DNA of 64,000 nucleotides from Paenibacillus solanacearum (GTDB taxonomy: Bacteria > Bacillota > Bacilli > Paenibacillales > NBRC-103111): positions 47,399 through 111,398 of the forward strand of contig NZ_CAJVAS010000021.1 in the NCBI RefSeq assembly GCF_910593845.1, given 5' to 3'. Positions 6,957 through 15,987 of the stretch are shown in pieces; position 1 is the stretch's first letter; each line of letters starts with the position of its first letter. The notes below the pieces were generated by a model, which worked only from the letters and a program-made list of their open reading frames with translations, had not been told where the DNA came from and did no database searches. The position numbers and the translations under genes were made by a program.

Positions 6957-9239
6957 TTGAAGGCAGCCAAGAAGCGGAATTTATTGAATATATCGATGTT
7001 CAACAAATTGTTCATCTCCTACCTTGTCGCCATCCTGCTCCCTACGGTGATCATCAGCTCGTACAATTTCTATTCGTTCTCGGCCGAGCTCAAGGAGAGC
7101 TACCGCCGCGCACAGAAAGAAAGCCTGCAATATATGTCCAAGCAAATGGAAGTGCTGATTGACAGCATCCATGCGCTATCGCTCCAGCTGTCGCTGTCCA
7201 GCGATATCAATACGATGATTACCGAGCCCGAGCTCAACTTATATGAAGCGAACCAGGTCAATAAGCATCTTCGCAATCAGATGACGACGAGCGATATGTT
7301 TCACTCGATGTATTTATATATGAAGGTCAGCGATTCGGTATTGACGACAAATGAAGGCCTCTACAAACGCGCCGACTTTTACGACAAGGCGCTGCTGGAC
7401 CGGTTGACCGACAGCGACGGACGATTGTCAGGCAATAAGCTTCGGGTGCTGCAGGACTCCTCCGGCGTCAGTCCGGCGCAAGTATTTACGTTTACGCGCG
7501 GCGTCCCTCCATTGAATTCGTACCCTTTGGGCCAACTCGTTATTAACGTGAAAAAAGAAGCGATGATTCAATCGCTATATGCGGAGCAGCCGGCAGGCGG
7601 GCATCTCATGATACTCGATTCCGGGGGGCGCGTCATCTATCATAATTTGGACGAATCGTCCGTTTCGGGCGTTGACGGTTCGGGGCTCGCTTCCCAAGAA
7701 TACAGGGAGCAAAGCACTGCGGAGATCGGCGGCAAGACATTTTTTGCTTACGGCATGAAGCTTGACGGCATCGACTGGACGCTCGTTCGTTTCGATCCGT
7801 ACGGCGCATCCGCCCAGAAGCTCGGCAGCAAGCTGGTCGGCATCGTGTCGATCGACTTGGCGATTCTGATCGCCGGTCTGCTGGTGTCTTACTTGCTTTC
7901 TTCACACATGTACGAGCCGTGGAGAAAAGTGATCGCCGGGTTATCCGGTTACTTCAAGCTGCCGTCCAAGCACCCGAGCAACGAATCGGTCTGGATCACG
8001 GAGGCGATTGCCAGTCTGATCGACGAAAACACGGCGTTTCAAGAGACGATCAAGCGGAATGAGCCCGTAATCAAGGATCGCTTCATCTACGATATATTGA
8101 ACCGAAACTACTCGCAGTCACTGAATTTGGCGGAGAAGCTCAAGGATATGGGCGCCGCGTTTGAGCTGCCGGGCTACCTGGTGATGATCGCTTCGTTCGA
8201 CCCGCAAGAATGTGCGGACGAAGTCATGTACGATCACAAGCTGCTCATGTTCAGTTATATTAAGAGTCAGTTCGAGCAGCAGTTTCGCGTGGCCGGGACC
8301 GTGCTCGAGCAATCCGATCTCGGCTTTATCCTTAATGTAGAAGAGCGTGAATTCACCGAAAGCCTGAAGAGCCGGCTGGGCGAATGCTGCCGGGAGGTGC
8401 ACGCATGGGTGCAGCAGGAGCTGAAGATGACGCTTCAATTCACGTTCGGCAATCTGTTCGGCTCGATCTCGGAGGTGCATGAATCGTACGAGCAGGCGAG
8501 AACCGTGTTTACCTACAAGCCTGTCATTCATAAGCAGGATATCGCCTTTTATGCCGACCTGAAGAGGGACGCCCGGTTCGAATACCCGATGCCGGTTCAA
8601 AAGCAGCTGCTGCACAGCATTGCGTCGCGGCAGCGGGAAGCGGCCGTCGCCTGCATCGCCGACTTGTTCGAGCATTATATTTATAGCGGCAAATACCCGC
8701 TCGAATCGCTGCACGAGATGATTATATTGCTGACGAGCGCCGCCAAAAACAAGCTGCTTGAGGAAGGGCTGGAGATGGAGGCGGTGCAGGACCCGATCGG
8801 CGTATCGCAAATATTCGCCTGCTCCAACAACGACCAGCTCCGCGAGATGATGCTGCGCTACATTCACAGGCTGTTCGATGCGCTCGAGGCGCGGCAGGAC
8901 AACAAATCGAATCATCATTATATCGCCAAAGCGATGGAATACATCGAGCGCAACTACATGCGAACCATTTCCATCTCCGATATTGCGGAGCATCTGGGCT
9001 TGAGCAGCAGCTATTTGAGCCGTTTCTTCAAAGCGGAGACCGGCAAGTCGCCGCTGGAGCATCTAACGGAATACCGGATTGCCAAGAGCAAGGAGCTGCT
9101 GCTAAGCAACGACTATACGCTTCAGCAAATCAGCGAGCGGATCGGGTATCCCGATGTGAATAGCTTTATCCGCTATTTCAAGAAATATGAGGGTGTGACG
9201 CCGGGCAAATACCGGAGTATGGCGATCCCAACGATTTGA
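6957..9239 (+). CDS. Membrane-bound AraC-family regulator with extracellular sensor domain
   Basis: A 760-residue transcription factor of the type common in Paenibacillus sugar loci. Residues about 12-35 form TM1, residues about 36-285 are an extracellular Cache-like sensor region, and TM2 lies near 293-318 (GIVSIDLAILIAGLLVSYLL). A HAMP-like linker and a middle cytoplasmic region follow. The last ~100 residues are a double helix-turn-helix AraC domain with the blocks ISISDIAEHLGLSSSYLSRFFK and YTLQQISERIGYPDVNSFIRYFKKYEGVTPGKYR. The start is TTG with a GGGAGGAGGA ribosome site at 6941-6950. It is followed by two solute-binding lipoproteins and a sulfatase in the same direction, which it probably controls in response to an extracellular sugar. 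The ligand is unknown. Confidence 0.92.
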   Translation: MKAAKKRNLLNISMFNKLFISYLVAILLPTVIISSYNFYSFSAELKESYRRAQKESLQYMSKQMEVLIDSIHALSLQLSLSSDINTMITEPELNLYEANQVNKHLRNQMTTSDMFHSMYLYMKVSDSVLTTNEGLYKRADFYDKALLDRLTDSDGRLSGNKLRVLQDSSGVSPAQVFTFTRGVPPLNSYPLGQLVINVKKEAMIQSLYAEQPAGGHLMILDSGGRVIYHNLDESSVSGVDGSGLASQEYREQSTAEIGGKTFFAYGMKLDGIDWTLVRFDPYGASAQKLGSKLVGIVSIDLAILIAGLLVSYLLSSHMYEPWRKVIAGLSGYFKLPSKHPSNESVWITEAIASLIDENTAFQETIKRNEPVIKDRFIYDILNRNYSQSLNLAEKLKDMGAAFELPGYLVMIASFDPQECADEVMYDHKLLMFSYIKSQFEQQFRVAGTVLEQSDLGFILNVEEREFTESLKSRLGECCREVHAWVQQELKMTLQFTFGNLFGSISEVHESYEQARTVFTYKPVIHKQDIAFYADLKRDARFEYPMPVQKQLLHSIASRQREAAVACIADLFEHYIYSGKYPLESLHEMIILLTSAAKNKLLEEGLEMEAVQDPIGVSQIFACSNNDQLREMMLRYIHRLFDALEARQDNKSNHHYIAKAMEYIERNYMRTISISDIAEHLGLSSSYLSRFFKAETGKSPLEHLTEYRIAKSKELLLSNDYTLQQISERIGYPDVNSFIRYFKKYEGVTPGKYRSMAIPTI

Positions 9240-9380
9240 CATCGATCTTCACTTTTTGATACAGGCCGGTCTCTGCAACATTTTCCGGGTTTTCATCAAA
9301 TAGTGGGGATTTCTTTTTATTCGGTTCATTTTTAAGATGGGAGCATGACGATCGTGGTCCCGAGAGAGGGGGGAAACGCA

Positions 9381-10931
9381 ATGAAATCGGGAACGGTCAT
9401 CACGCGTCTGGTCATCGCCTGTGCATTAGCTTTGCAAACCGGCTGCTTCGGGGCCGCGGCTCCCTTACCGGAAAAGGGGACGAACACCGGAGCGATCCAG
9501 GACAAGGGCACGGGTGCGGATACGGTAGCTTATAAAATATTCAAACGATTAAGCGCCCCCGAGTACCCGGCGGACGGCGGACCCGCGAAGAATATGATTT
9601 TGGAAGCGATGGCAAAGGAAGGCATCAAGGGGCTCGACTACAAGGTAGAACTATCGGCCGGTCAAGATTATTACACCAAGCTGAATTTGAAGGCGACCTC
9701 CGGCGAGCTGCCGGATTTGTTTCAGGTCGATTACCCGACCTTTATCCGGCTTGTGAATGAAGGGAAGCTGCTGCGCCTGAATGAATGGCTGGCCCAATCG
9801 CCGCATCTGAGCGCGATGATCGAGCAATCCCAGCTCGATGAGGTTACCGTTGGCGGCACCATATACGCGATTCCTACGGGCAAACGCCCCGAGCCGTACA
9901 ATACGGAAAACCGGATGGGCTTCATCGTCCGTCAGGATTGGCTGGACCGGCTCGGACTGCAAGCGCCGCGCAGCTTGGACGAATTGCACAAGGTGCTGTA
10001 CGCGTTCACTTATGACGATCCGGACGGGAACGGCAAGAATGATACCTACGGGTACGGCGCAGCCAAAGATCATCAATTTGCGGGTATTTTCGGCGCCTTT
10101 GGCATTTATCCTACGTTTTGGCACGAACGCGGCGGTAAAATCAAGAAAGGCTTTGTGCTGCCGGAAGCGAAGGAAGCGCTCTCTTTATTGCAAACATGGT
10201 ATATGGAAGGGCTGATCGATCCGTATTTTTTGGTGACGGAGAGCAAACGGCGCAATGAGAATATCATTCAATCCCGTTACGGGATATTCCAGAATGCAGT
10301 GATCGAGATTGACGAGAACAGCTCCATGCTGGCTGCGCTCCAGAAGGAAGCGCAGGGGGCCAAGCTCAGCTTTTTTACCGGTGTGACAGGGCCCGGCGGA
10401 AAGAGCGGCTTCCCCGAAGTGTCGCCCTTTGGCAGTGTGCGGGCCATCTCTGCCGGCGTGAAGGATCCCGGCAAGCTGTTTCGGATGCTGGACTGGATGC
10501 AAGACGAAAACGGAGGGTTTCATCTCATTCATTACGGCGTGGAAGGCGAGGATTACAGCTACGACAAGGAAGGGAACCGGATTCTGCTCAAATCCGATTA
10601 TTCCGAGCTTTATCGCAAAGGATTTTCCAACCCGGTACGCTTCGTCAACGATATCGACGTGCGCTGGACGACAGACGAGGTAAAGCAGCATCTTATGGAA
10701 GCGAAAGCGCATGTAGTGACCAATGAACTGTGGGCGAAAGTTCCGGCCGAGCTGGACAATCCCGATCTGGAAGATATTTTGTGGAAAAAGTATTTTTATA
10801 AAATCGTTACGGGAGAATACCCGGTTGATCGTTGGGACGAGTTTGTGCGGCTGTATTATGAACAAGGCGGGGCTATGATCGAGCAGCGTGCGAATGAAGC
10901 GTGGTTGAACATAAAAACCGCCCGGAAGTAA
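9381..10931 (+). CDS. Extracellular solute-binding lipoprotein (LipO/YtcQ-like)
   Basis: A secreted, lipid-anchored sugar-binding protein of an ABC importer. The N-terminus MKSGTVITRLVIACALAL leads to the lipobox LQTGC. The mature protein has an EF-hand-like calcium loop, DDPDGNGKNDTYG, typical of large Paenibacillus binding proteins. I chose the ATG at 9381 because it follows a GAGAGAGGGGGG ribosome site and starts the signal peptide; an in-frame ATG at 9345 would add 12 residues. It lies between the AraC regulator and a second, unrelated binding protein. No permease or ATPase gene is in this cluster, so the protein may serve a transporter encoded elsewhere or act with the regulator in sensing. 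Confidence 0.88.
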   Translation: MKSGTVITRLVIACALALQTGCFGAAAPLPEKGTNTGAIQDKGTGADTVAYKIFKRLSAPEYPADGGPAKNMILEAMAKEGIKGLDYKVELSAGQDYYTKLNLKATSGELPDLFQVDYPTFIRLVNEGKLLRLNEWLAQSPHLSAMIEQSQLDEVTVGGTIYAIPTGKRPEPYNTENRMGFIVRQDWLDRLGLQAPRSLDELHKVLYAFTYDDPDGNGKNDTYGYGAAKDHQFAGIFGAFGIYPTFWHERGGKIKKGFVLPEAKEALSLLQTWYMEGLIDPYFLVTESKRRNENIIQSRYGIFQNAVIEIDENSSMLAALQKEAQGAKLSFFTGVTGPGGKSGFPEVSPFGSVRAISAGVKDPGKLFRMLDWMQDENGGFHLIHYGVEGEDYSYDKEGNRILLKSDYSELYRKGFSNPVRFVNDIDVRWTTDEVKQHLMEAKAHVVTNELWAKVPAELDNPDLEDILWKKYFYKIVTGEYPVDRWDEFVRLYYEQGGAMIEQRANEAWLNIKTARK

Positions 10932-10961
10932 TCACATTTGCGAATACGGGGGGAACTCACA

Positions 10962-12278
10962 ATGTCCATTAGAAAAAAAGCGGTCTTGTTTGCGTTCGGC
11001 TGCCTGATCGCCTCGGGTTGTTCGGCAGGCGGAAATCCAGGAGCGCAGCCAGGGAACGCTCCGGCGGCGGAGAAGCCGGCGGAGAATGCGAAGCCGGTGA
11101 CGCTGCAGGTGTTTCAAGCGGGCGGCAGCATCTCCGATACGGAATTTAAAGAGCTGATTGCCGAGCCGGTCAAGAAGAAATTTCCCCACATTACGATGGA
11201 GCTGATCCGGGAAGGCCAGGCGAAGCGGGACCAGCTGATCACGGCCGGCGAGTTTCCGGATTTAATCTTCACCTCGTCCATTTCCATGAACGGATTTCTT
11301 GAATTGAACCTGATGAAGGATCTTCAAGAGATGATTAATAAATCGAAGCTGGATATGAATCAATACGAGAAAAGGGCGATTGACCAAATTAAAAGTTTGT
11401 CTGATAATGGACAAATGTATGCCCTTCCATTTTCTATCAATTACGGCGCGTTGTTTTACAACAAGGACATTTTCGATCGTGCCGGCATACCGTACCCGGC
11501 CGAAGGGCTCGCATGGGAAGATCTTCTCGACCTTGCCCGCAAGGTGGCCGAGAAGGAGCCGTCCGTCCGCGTGCTGGGCACTTCCGGTATTACGAGGGAC
11601 GCGATCTCCCTGCGTTTTCCGCTGGTCGACCCGAAGGCGGAGAAGCCGATCCTCGCAAACGACGACTGGAAATGGCTCTTGGAGTTCCACCAGTCGCTGA
11701 ACAAGCTGCCGGATAACAAGCAGGCCAAGGGCGGCAGGGACGGATTCGTCAAGGACCGGACGATGGCGATGTATACGTCGTACGGCGCCCGGATCGGCGA
11801 ACTGGAGGAGATGGAGCAGAGCGGACAAAGCTTCAAGTGGGATTTGACGACATTCCCGGTGCGCAGGGATGCCAAAGTGCAGGGAATGGAGACCGAATCG
11901 CATATTTTGTCGGTTTCCTCCATGGCGAAGCATCCGGAGGAAGCGTTCAATGTCATAACGTTTCTGACGACAAACGACGAAGTGCAGACGCAGGTCGCCC
12001 GGAAGGCCAGAGTTTCGTCGCTGAAGGCGGATAAATATAAGACGCTGTTCGGCCAAGACCTCAAAAGCTTACAGGGGAAAAACGTGCAGGCGATCTTCAA
12101 AAACAAGTACGGGCCGAACGCCCAGCAGACGAAATACGACGCCGCAGCGGAGAAAGCGATCAACAGCGCTTTGTCGAAGGTCAACTCGGGGAAAGCGGAC
12201 GTGAACACGGCGCTCAGGGAAGCGGAAGAGGAAGCGAGCAAGGGCATTGCGGAATTGAAGCTGGCTGACAAAAAATAA
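10962..12278 (+). CDS. ABC sugar-binding lipoprotein (family 1 extracellular solute-binding protein)
   Basis: A 438-residue MalE-type sugar-binding lipoprotein. The signal peptide MSIRKKAVLFAFGCLIASGC ends in a lipobox (IASGC), followed by a low-complexity linker rich in Gly, Ala and Pro. The segments ALPFSINYGALFYNKDIFDRAGIPYP and WEDLLDLARKV are typical of the family. The ATG at 10962 follows GGGGGGAA; an upstream in-frame TTG at 10938 would displace the signal peptide and is less likely. It is in the same direction as and 30 bases after the previous binding protein, from a different subfamily, and precedes a sulfatase. Two binding proteins and no permease in one cluster is unusual. Confidence 0.88.
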   Translation: MSIRKKAVLFAFGCLIASGCSAGGNPGAQPGNAPAAEKPAENAKPVTLQVFQAGGSISDTEFKELIAEPVKKKFPHITMELIREGQAKRDQLITAGEFPDLIFTSSISMNGFLELNLMKDLQEMINKSKLDMNQYEKRAIDQIKSLSDNGQMYALPFSINYGALFYNKDIFDRAGIPYPAEGLAWEDLLDLARKVAEKEPSVRVLGTSGITRDAISLRFPLVDPKAEKPILANDDWKWLLEFHQSLNKLPDNKQAKGGRDGFVKDRTMAMYTSYGARIGELEEMEQSGQSFKWDLTTFPVRRDAKVQGMETESHILSVSSMAKHPEEAFNVITFLTTNDEVQTQVARKARVSSLKADKYKTLFGQDLKSLQGKNVQAIFKNKYGPNAQQTKYDAAAEKAINSALSKVNSGKADVNTALREAEEEASKGIAELKLADKK

Positions 12279-12332
12279 ACGGCGCACCTTTCCGACCATT
12301 ACGAGGGCGCGCAGACTGGGAGGACCGCTACG

Positions 12333-13694
12333 GTGAATTCAGAAACGAAACGCCCGAATGTGATCGTCTTTTTTACCGATCAACAGCGCTGGGATACGAC
12401 GGGGGTGCATGGCAATCCGCTGCAGCTCACGCCGAACTTTGACCGCATGGCGCTGCAAGGCACGCATCTGTACCATTCGTTTACATGCCAGCCGGTATGC
12501 GGACCGGCTCGTTCATGCCTTCAAACGGGGCTGTACGCGACAACGTCGGGCAACTGGCGCAACGGCATTCCGCTCGGGCAGCGGAAGACGCTGGCCCATC
12601 ACTTCAAGGATCACGGGTATACGACCGGGTATATCGGCAAGTGGCATTTGGCTTCGGAGGAGCCTGTGCCGGAAGCGCAGCGGGGCGGATACGAATATTG
12701 GCTCGCGGCCAACCTGCTCGAGTTTTCATCCGACGCGTACGATACGGTGCTGTACGATAACGACGGGCGGGAAGTGAAGCTGCCCGGCTACAGGGTGGAT
12801 GCGCAGACGGATGCGGCGATCCGTTATATCGACCAGCACCAGAACGACCCGTTCTTCCTGTTCCTGTCGTATATCGAGCCGCACCATCAAAACCATCGCG
12901 ACGATTACCCCGGGCCGGACGGCTACGAGGAGATGTATACCGGCCGCTGGTCACCACCCGATTTGACCGCGCTCGTCGGCACCGCGCCGCAGCATTTGGG
13001 CGGCTATTACGGGATGGTGAAGCGGCTCGACGAAGCGCTCGGCCGGTTGTTCGACGCGCTGAAGAGCTTGAATTTGCTCGATAATACAATCGTGCTGTTC
13101 ACGTCGGATCATGCGTGCCACTTCAAAACGCGCAACAACGAGTATAAGCGCTCGTGCCACGACAGCTCGATCCGCGTGCCGACAGCGGTTCGCGGCCCCG
13201 GCTTCGATTCGCGCGGACGCGTCAACGAGCTGGTCAGCCTTATCGACATTCCGCCGACGCTGCTGGATGCGGCCGGCATCCCGGTGCCGCCGGACATGCA
13301 AGGGCGGTCGATTGTGCCGCTCGTACAGGGCAACCGGTCCGATTGGCCGGAGGAAGTGTTCGTCCAGATCAGCGAATCGCAGGTGGGGCGCGCCATCCGA
13401 ACTTCCCGCTGGAAGTACGGCGTTTCGGCGCCGGACAAGAACGGCGGGAAGGATTCCGGTTCCGACCGGTACGTGGAGGAATTCCTGTACGACCTGAAGG
13501 CCGATCCGTACGAATTGAACAATGTGGCCGGCATTGAATCGTTCCGCGGCGTTGCGGATGAGCTGAGAGACCGTCTCATCCGGCGCATGACGGAAGCGGG
13601 AGAAGCTGCGCCCGTGATCGAACCGGCTTCCGTACGGAAGAGCGGGCAGCGCCGGGCGGAAATCGCCGAGCTTCGCAAGAAGCTTTCGGAATAG
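12333..13694 (+). CDS. Cys-type sulfatase (alkaline phosphatase superfamily)
   Basis: A 453-residue sulfatase that would remove sulfate esters from sugars or small molecules. The N-terminal metal-binding block reads NVIVFFTDQQRWD, and the activation motif C-x-P-x-R is present as C56-G-P-A-R60, in the context PVCGPARSCLQTGLY. That cysteine must be converted to formylglycine by a maturase, which is not encoded in this window. The second metal-site block is TIVLFTSDHACHF. There is no signal peptide, so the enzyme should be cytoplasmic and act on imported substrate. The start is GTG with GGGAGG nine bases upstream. It ends the AraC/binding-protein cluster, suggesting uptake of a sulfated saccharide. 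Confidence 0.92.
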   Translation: MNSETKRPNVIVFFTDQQRWDTTGVHGNPLQLTPNFDRMALQGTHLYHSFTCQPVCGPARSCLQTGLYATTSGNWRNGIPLGQRKTLAHHFKDHGYTTGYIGKWHLASEEPVPEAQRGGYEYWLAANLLEFSSDAYDTVLYDNDGREVKLPGYRVDAQTDAAIRYIDQHQNDPFFLFLSYIEPHHQNHRDDYPGPDGYEEMYTGRWSPPDLTALVGTAPQHLGGYYGMVKRLDEALGRLFDALKSLNLLDNTIVLFTSDHACHFKTRNNEYKRSCHDSSIRVPTAVRGPGFDSRGRVNELVSLIDIPPTLLDAAGIPVPPDMQGRSIVPLVQGNRSDWPEEVFVQISESQVGRAIRTSRWKYGVSAPDKNGGKDSGSDRYVEEFLYDLKADPYELNNVAGIESFRGVADELRDRLIRRMTEAGEAAPVIEPASVRKSGQRRAEIAELRKKLSE

Positions 13695-13821
13695 GCGCGC
13701 GAAGCGTTCCTCCCCGCAAGCCTGCGGCACACGGGTCTCAGTGATCCGGATGCAGCGGCGGATGCCGGGAGCTTCGGTTCACGCCTTGAATCATGCAATG
13801 AACCTATGTGAATAAATGGTG

Positions 13822-13857
13822 AAACATCCCGATGTTCTTGCGCATCGGGATGTTTTC
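13822..13857 (+). terminator. Bidirectional intrinsic terminator between convergent genes
   Basis: AAACATCCCGATG pairs perfectly with CATCGGGATGTTT around an 8-base loop, with a T run on the plus strand. It can end both the sulfatase operon and the opposing binding-protein gene. Confidence 0.88.
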
Positions 13858-13943
13858 TATTGTTATGTAATAACGTTGACCATTAGCCCGTGAATAGGGC
13901 TTGCTGAACCGCACGACTTCAATCCAACCCGTAAGGTCAAACT

Positions 13944-15281
13944 TTATTTCTTCGCCACTTCCTCTATCTTCTTGTTGATCGCTTCTTCAGCGGTTCGGAT
14001 AAAGGTATTGAGATCCATCTTGCCCGAAACATAGTCGAGGTACAACGGGTTAAACACACTGTAGGCTTCCGTTCGATAGTTGCTAAATTGCGGCGTCGGC
14101 GCCGGCTTGCTCTTGAAGAACGCCTGCACGTTCTTTCCCTTCAAGAACGCCACGTCTGCACCGAATTGCTTCTGCATCTCCGGATTGGAAAGCGGCGAAG
14201 CTGCACCGCTCCGTGCAGCGATCAACTGGACTTCATCTGAAGTCATCAGCTCCAGGACCTTCATCGCCGCATCTTTATGTTTGCTCGTCTTGGCGACTCC
14301 AATGGCATGTACGTCAACCATTCCGCCAATATTCGGTTTATCCGGGAAATACGGATATTGGACCATATCCCAATTCAGACCTTTCTCAGCCGCCGGTTCG
14401 ATCCACCGGAAGTTGTTGACCGAGGCTAGCATCGCGAGATCCATATTTGCAGTGAAGACCGTATGTCCGCTGTTAACCAGCTTGACCGGATTGGGAAGAT
14501 TGCCAGGTATGGAAAAAATATCGCGATTGAGCTGCATCACTCTGCGCCAATCATTCGAATTAACGGCGGCTTTGTTCGTTTTCGGATCAAGCGCATCCAG
14601 CGAGAAGGAGTACCCTGGGCGTAACAGATTGTCAAAGGATAGTCCGTAATAATTTTTTCCACCGTCGGCGCGGGTAAGTTTCTTCGCGAGTTCAATGGTC
14701 TGATCCCAAGTCATGCCGTCTTTCGGGTAGGACACCCCGAATTTGTCGAAAATGTCTTTATTATAATACAACGCAACGGTGTTGGAATAACGGGGCAGCG
14801 CGTACAACTCACCCTTGCCGGAGACCGCTCTCACCGAATCCAGCATGGCCGGCTGGAAACGCGACAAATCAATATTGTGTTTCTTGGCCAACGGGGTAAT
14901 ATCTTCTACCAGCCCCAATTGGACAAGAACCCCCATGTCACCAGCGTAATAGTTGAACAAATCGGGAGGATTGCCACTGACGACCCAGTTATCGATCGTT
15001 TCCTTTCCGCCTTTAAACGTAGGTTTGACCGTAATGTACGGGTATTTCTTCTTTAGCGGCTCAAAGAGGACCCGTTGCAAATCGGCGTCGGAGATCAAAT
15101 TGTTCATAAACAGCGTTAATTCGACCGGGTCCGTGTTTTCCTTGACCGCGGTCTTCGCGTCGGCACCGCCAGAATCTGGAGCTTTGCTCGCTCCCGTCGA
15201 AACCGGCTCCCCGCTACCGCATCCGGCAGCAAACAATACGATAGATAGCGTTATTACCGTTTGCAAACTTTTGCTCCACAT
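13944..15281 (-). CDS. Orphan ABC sugar-binding lipoprotein
   Basis: A 445-residue family 1 extracellular solute-binding protein. Signal peptide with lipobox FAAGC, then a short Ser/Gly-rich linker. Typical blocks include ELYALPRYSNTVALYYNKDIFDKFGVSYP and WDQTIELAKKL. A GGGAGG ribosome site precedes the ATG. It stands alone: no permease or ATPase adjoins it, and 700 bases of AT-rich DNA separate it from the divergent glycerate kinase gene. A cre-like site (15381-15394) lies about 100 bases upstream, so carbon catabolite control is likely. It resembles the binding protein at 10962-12278 and may have arisen as a relative. Confidence 0.88.
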   Translation of the reverse strand: MWSKSLQTVITLSIVLFAAGCGSGEPVSTGASKAPDSGGADAKTAVKENTDPVELTLFMNNLISDADLQRVLFEPLKKKYPYITVKPTFKGGKETIDNWVVSGNPPDLFNYYAGDMGVLVQLGLVEDITPLAKKHNIDLSRFQPAMLDSVRAVSGKGELYALPRYSNTVALYYNKDIFDKFGVSYPKDGMTWDQTIELAKKLTRADGGKNYYGLSFDNLLRPGYSFSLDALDPKTNKAAVNSNDWRRVMQLNRDIFSIPGNLPNPVKLVNSGHTVFTANMDLAMLASVNNFRWIEPAAEKGLNWDMVQYPYFPDKPNIGGMVDVHAIGVAKTSKHKDAAMKVLELMTSDEVQLIAARSGAASPLSNPEMQKQFGADVAFLKGKNVQAFFKSKPAPTPQFSNYRTEAYSVFNPLYLDYVSGKMDLNTFIRTAEEAINKKIEEVAKK

Positions 15282-15380
15282 AAAAATTTACCTCCCTATA
15301 TGATTTATGCTGCTCTCGGAATTCATCGTTTTGTATCGACGCTGACCTGACGACCGAGGTCTTTTATTGTTCTCGACAGC

Positions 15381-15394
15381 GGACAGCGCTTACA
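15381..15394. promoter_or_regulatory. cre-like site (CcpA) upstream of the orphan binding protein
   Basis: GGACAGCGCTTACA matches the consensus TGNNARCGNWWWCA at all but the first position. Its place 100 bases before the binding-protein start fits catabolite control. Confidence 0.45.
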
Positions 15395-15560
15395 ATTCGC
15401 CCGTTTATCGGCGACTGTTCCGCCAGTCAGTTGCGGGCGCTTGTTTCAAATTACGGATTGGATCTGAGGCATCGAACATGGGCTTGGAATTTTTCGCAAT
15501 ACGGTTAAACCCCCGAAACGAATGTTGTCGATGGAAACGCAACGTACATACGAAACGCCT

Positions 15561-15576
15561 TTGAAAGCCCTTTCAA
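15561..15576. promoter_or_regulatory. LacI-type or cre-like palindrome
   Basis: TTGAAAG and CTTTCAA flank a two-base centre, giving TTGAAAGCCCTTTCAA. It matches the cre pattern except for CC instead of CG in the centre, so it may be a site for a LacI-family regulator. Confidence 0.4.
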
Positions 15577-15987
15577 TTTCTGATTTTCTTAATGTGTCCC
15601 ATCCCCCCAATTCTAATATTAAAAAATTTGTACCGGTGGAGAAATGCGCAGCGAACGGTAATCAATGACAATCATTTTATGAATCATACTTTGTATTCTA
15701 AACAAAATGACAGTAATGTCAACGATTTTATTGGCATATTTTAACGTTTAATGTGTTTTATTGTTTTTTAATCGGTGATATATATTTCGTTTCGTAAATA
15801 TTCGATAACAAATGGATGCCTTTTCATAAGAAAACAATAGAATGTGAATGCTTCGTCTTCTCAACTACACACCCGAAGTGCCTTCACAGCACCCGGCTAA
15901 TTTTCCAATCGCATCCAAGTCCTATGTATTCCCGAACCGATTTATTATATGATGGAACTGTAAAATCGTGGGACAGGGGGGAGCACT

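Larger units (their letters stand above)
15282..15987. other. 700-base AT-rich divergent intergenic region
   Basis: This stretch separates the divergent binding-protein and glycerate kinase genes. Short open frames here (for example 15367-15564) have no ribosome site and unlikely composition, so I call no gene. It holds a cre-like site and a TTGAAAG/CTTTCAA palindrome (listed separately). Composition drops to strongly AT-rich at about 15580-15800, unlike the surrounding genome. Confidence 0.6.

Noticed and set aside
12604..13089. Arg-rich minus frame inside the sulfatase gene
   Set aside because: Composition is that of a shadow frame; the sulfatase has the full catalytic motif.
15367..15564. 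65-codon frame upstream of the glycerate kinase
   Set aside because: No ribosome site or recognisable protein, in AT-rich intergenic DNA.
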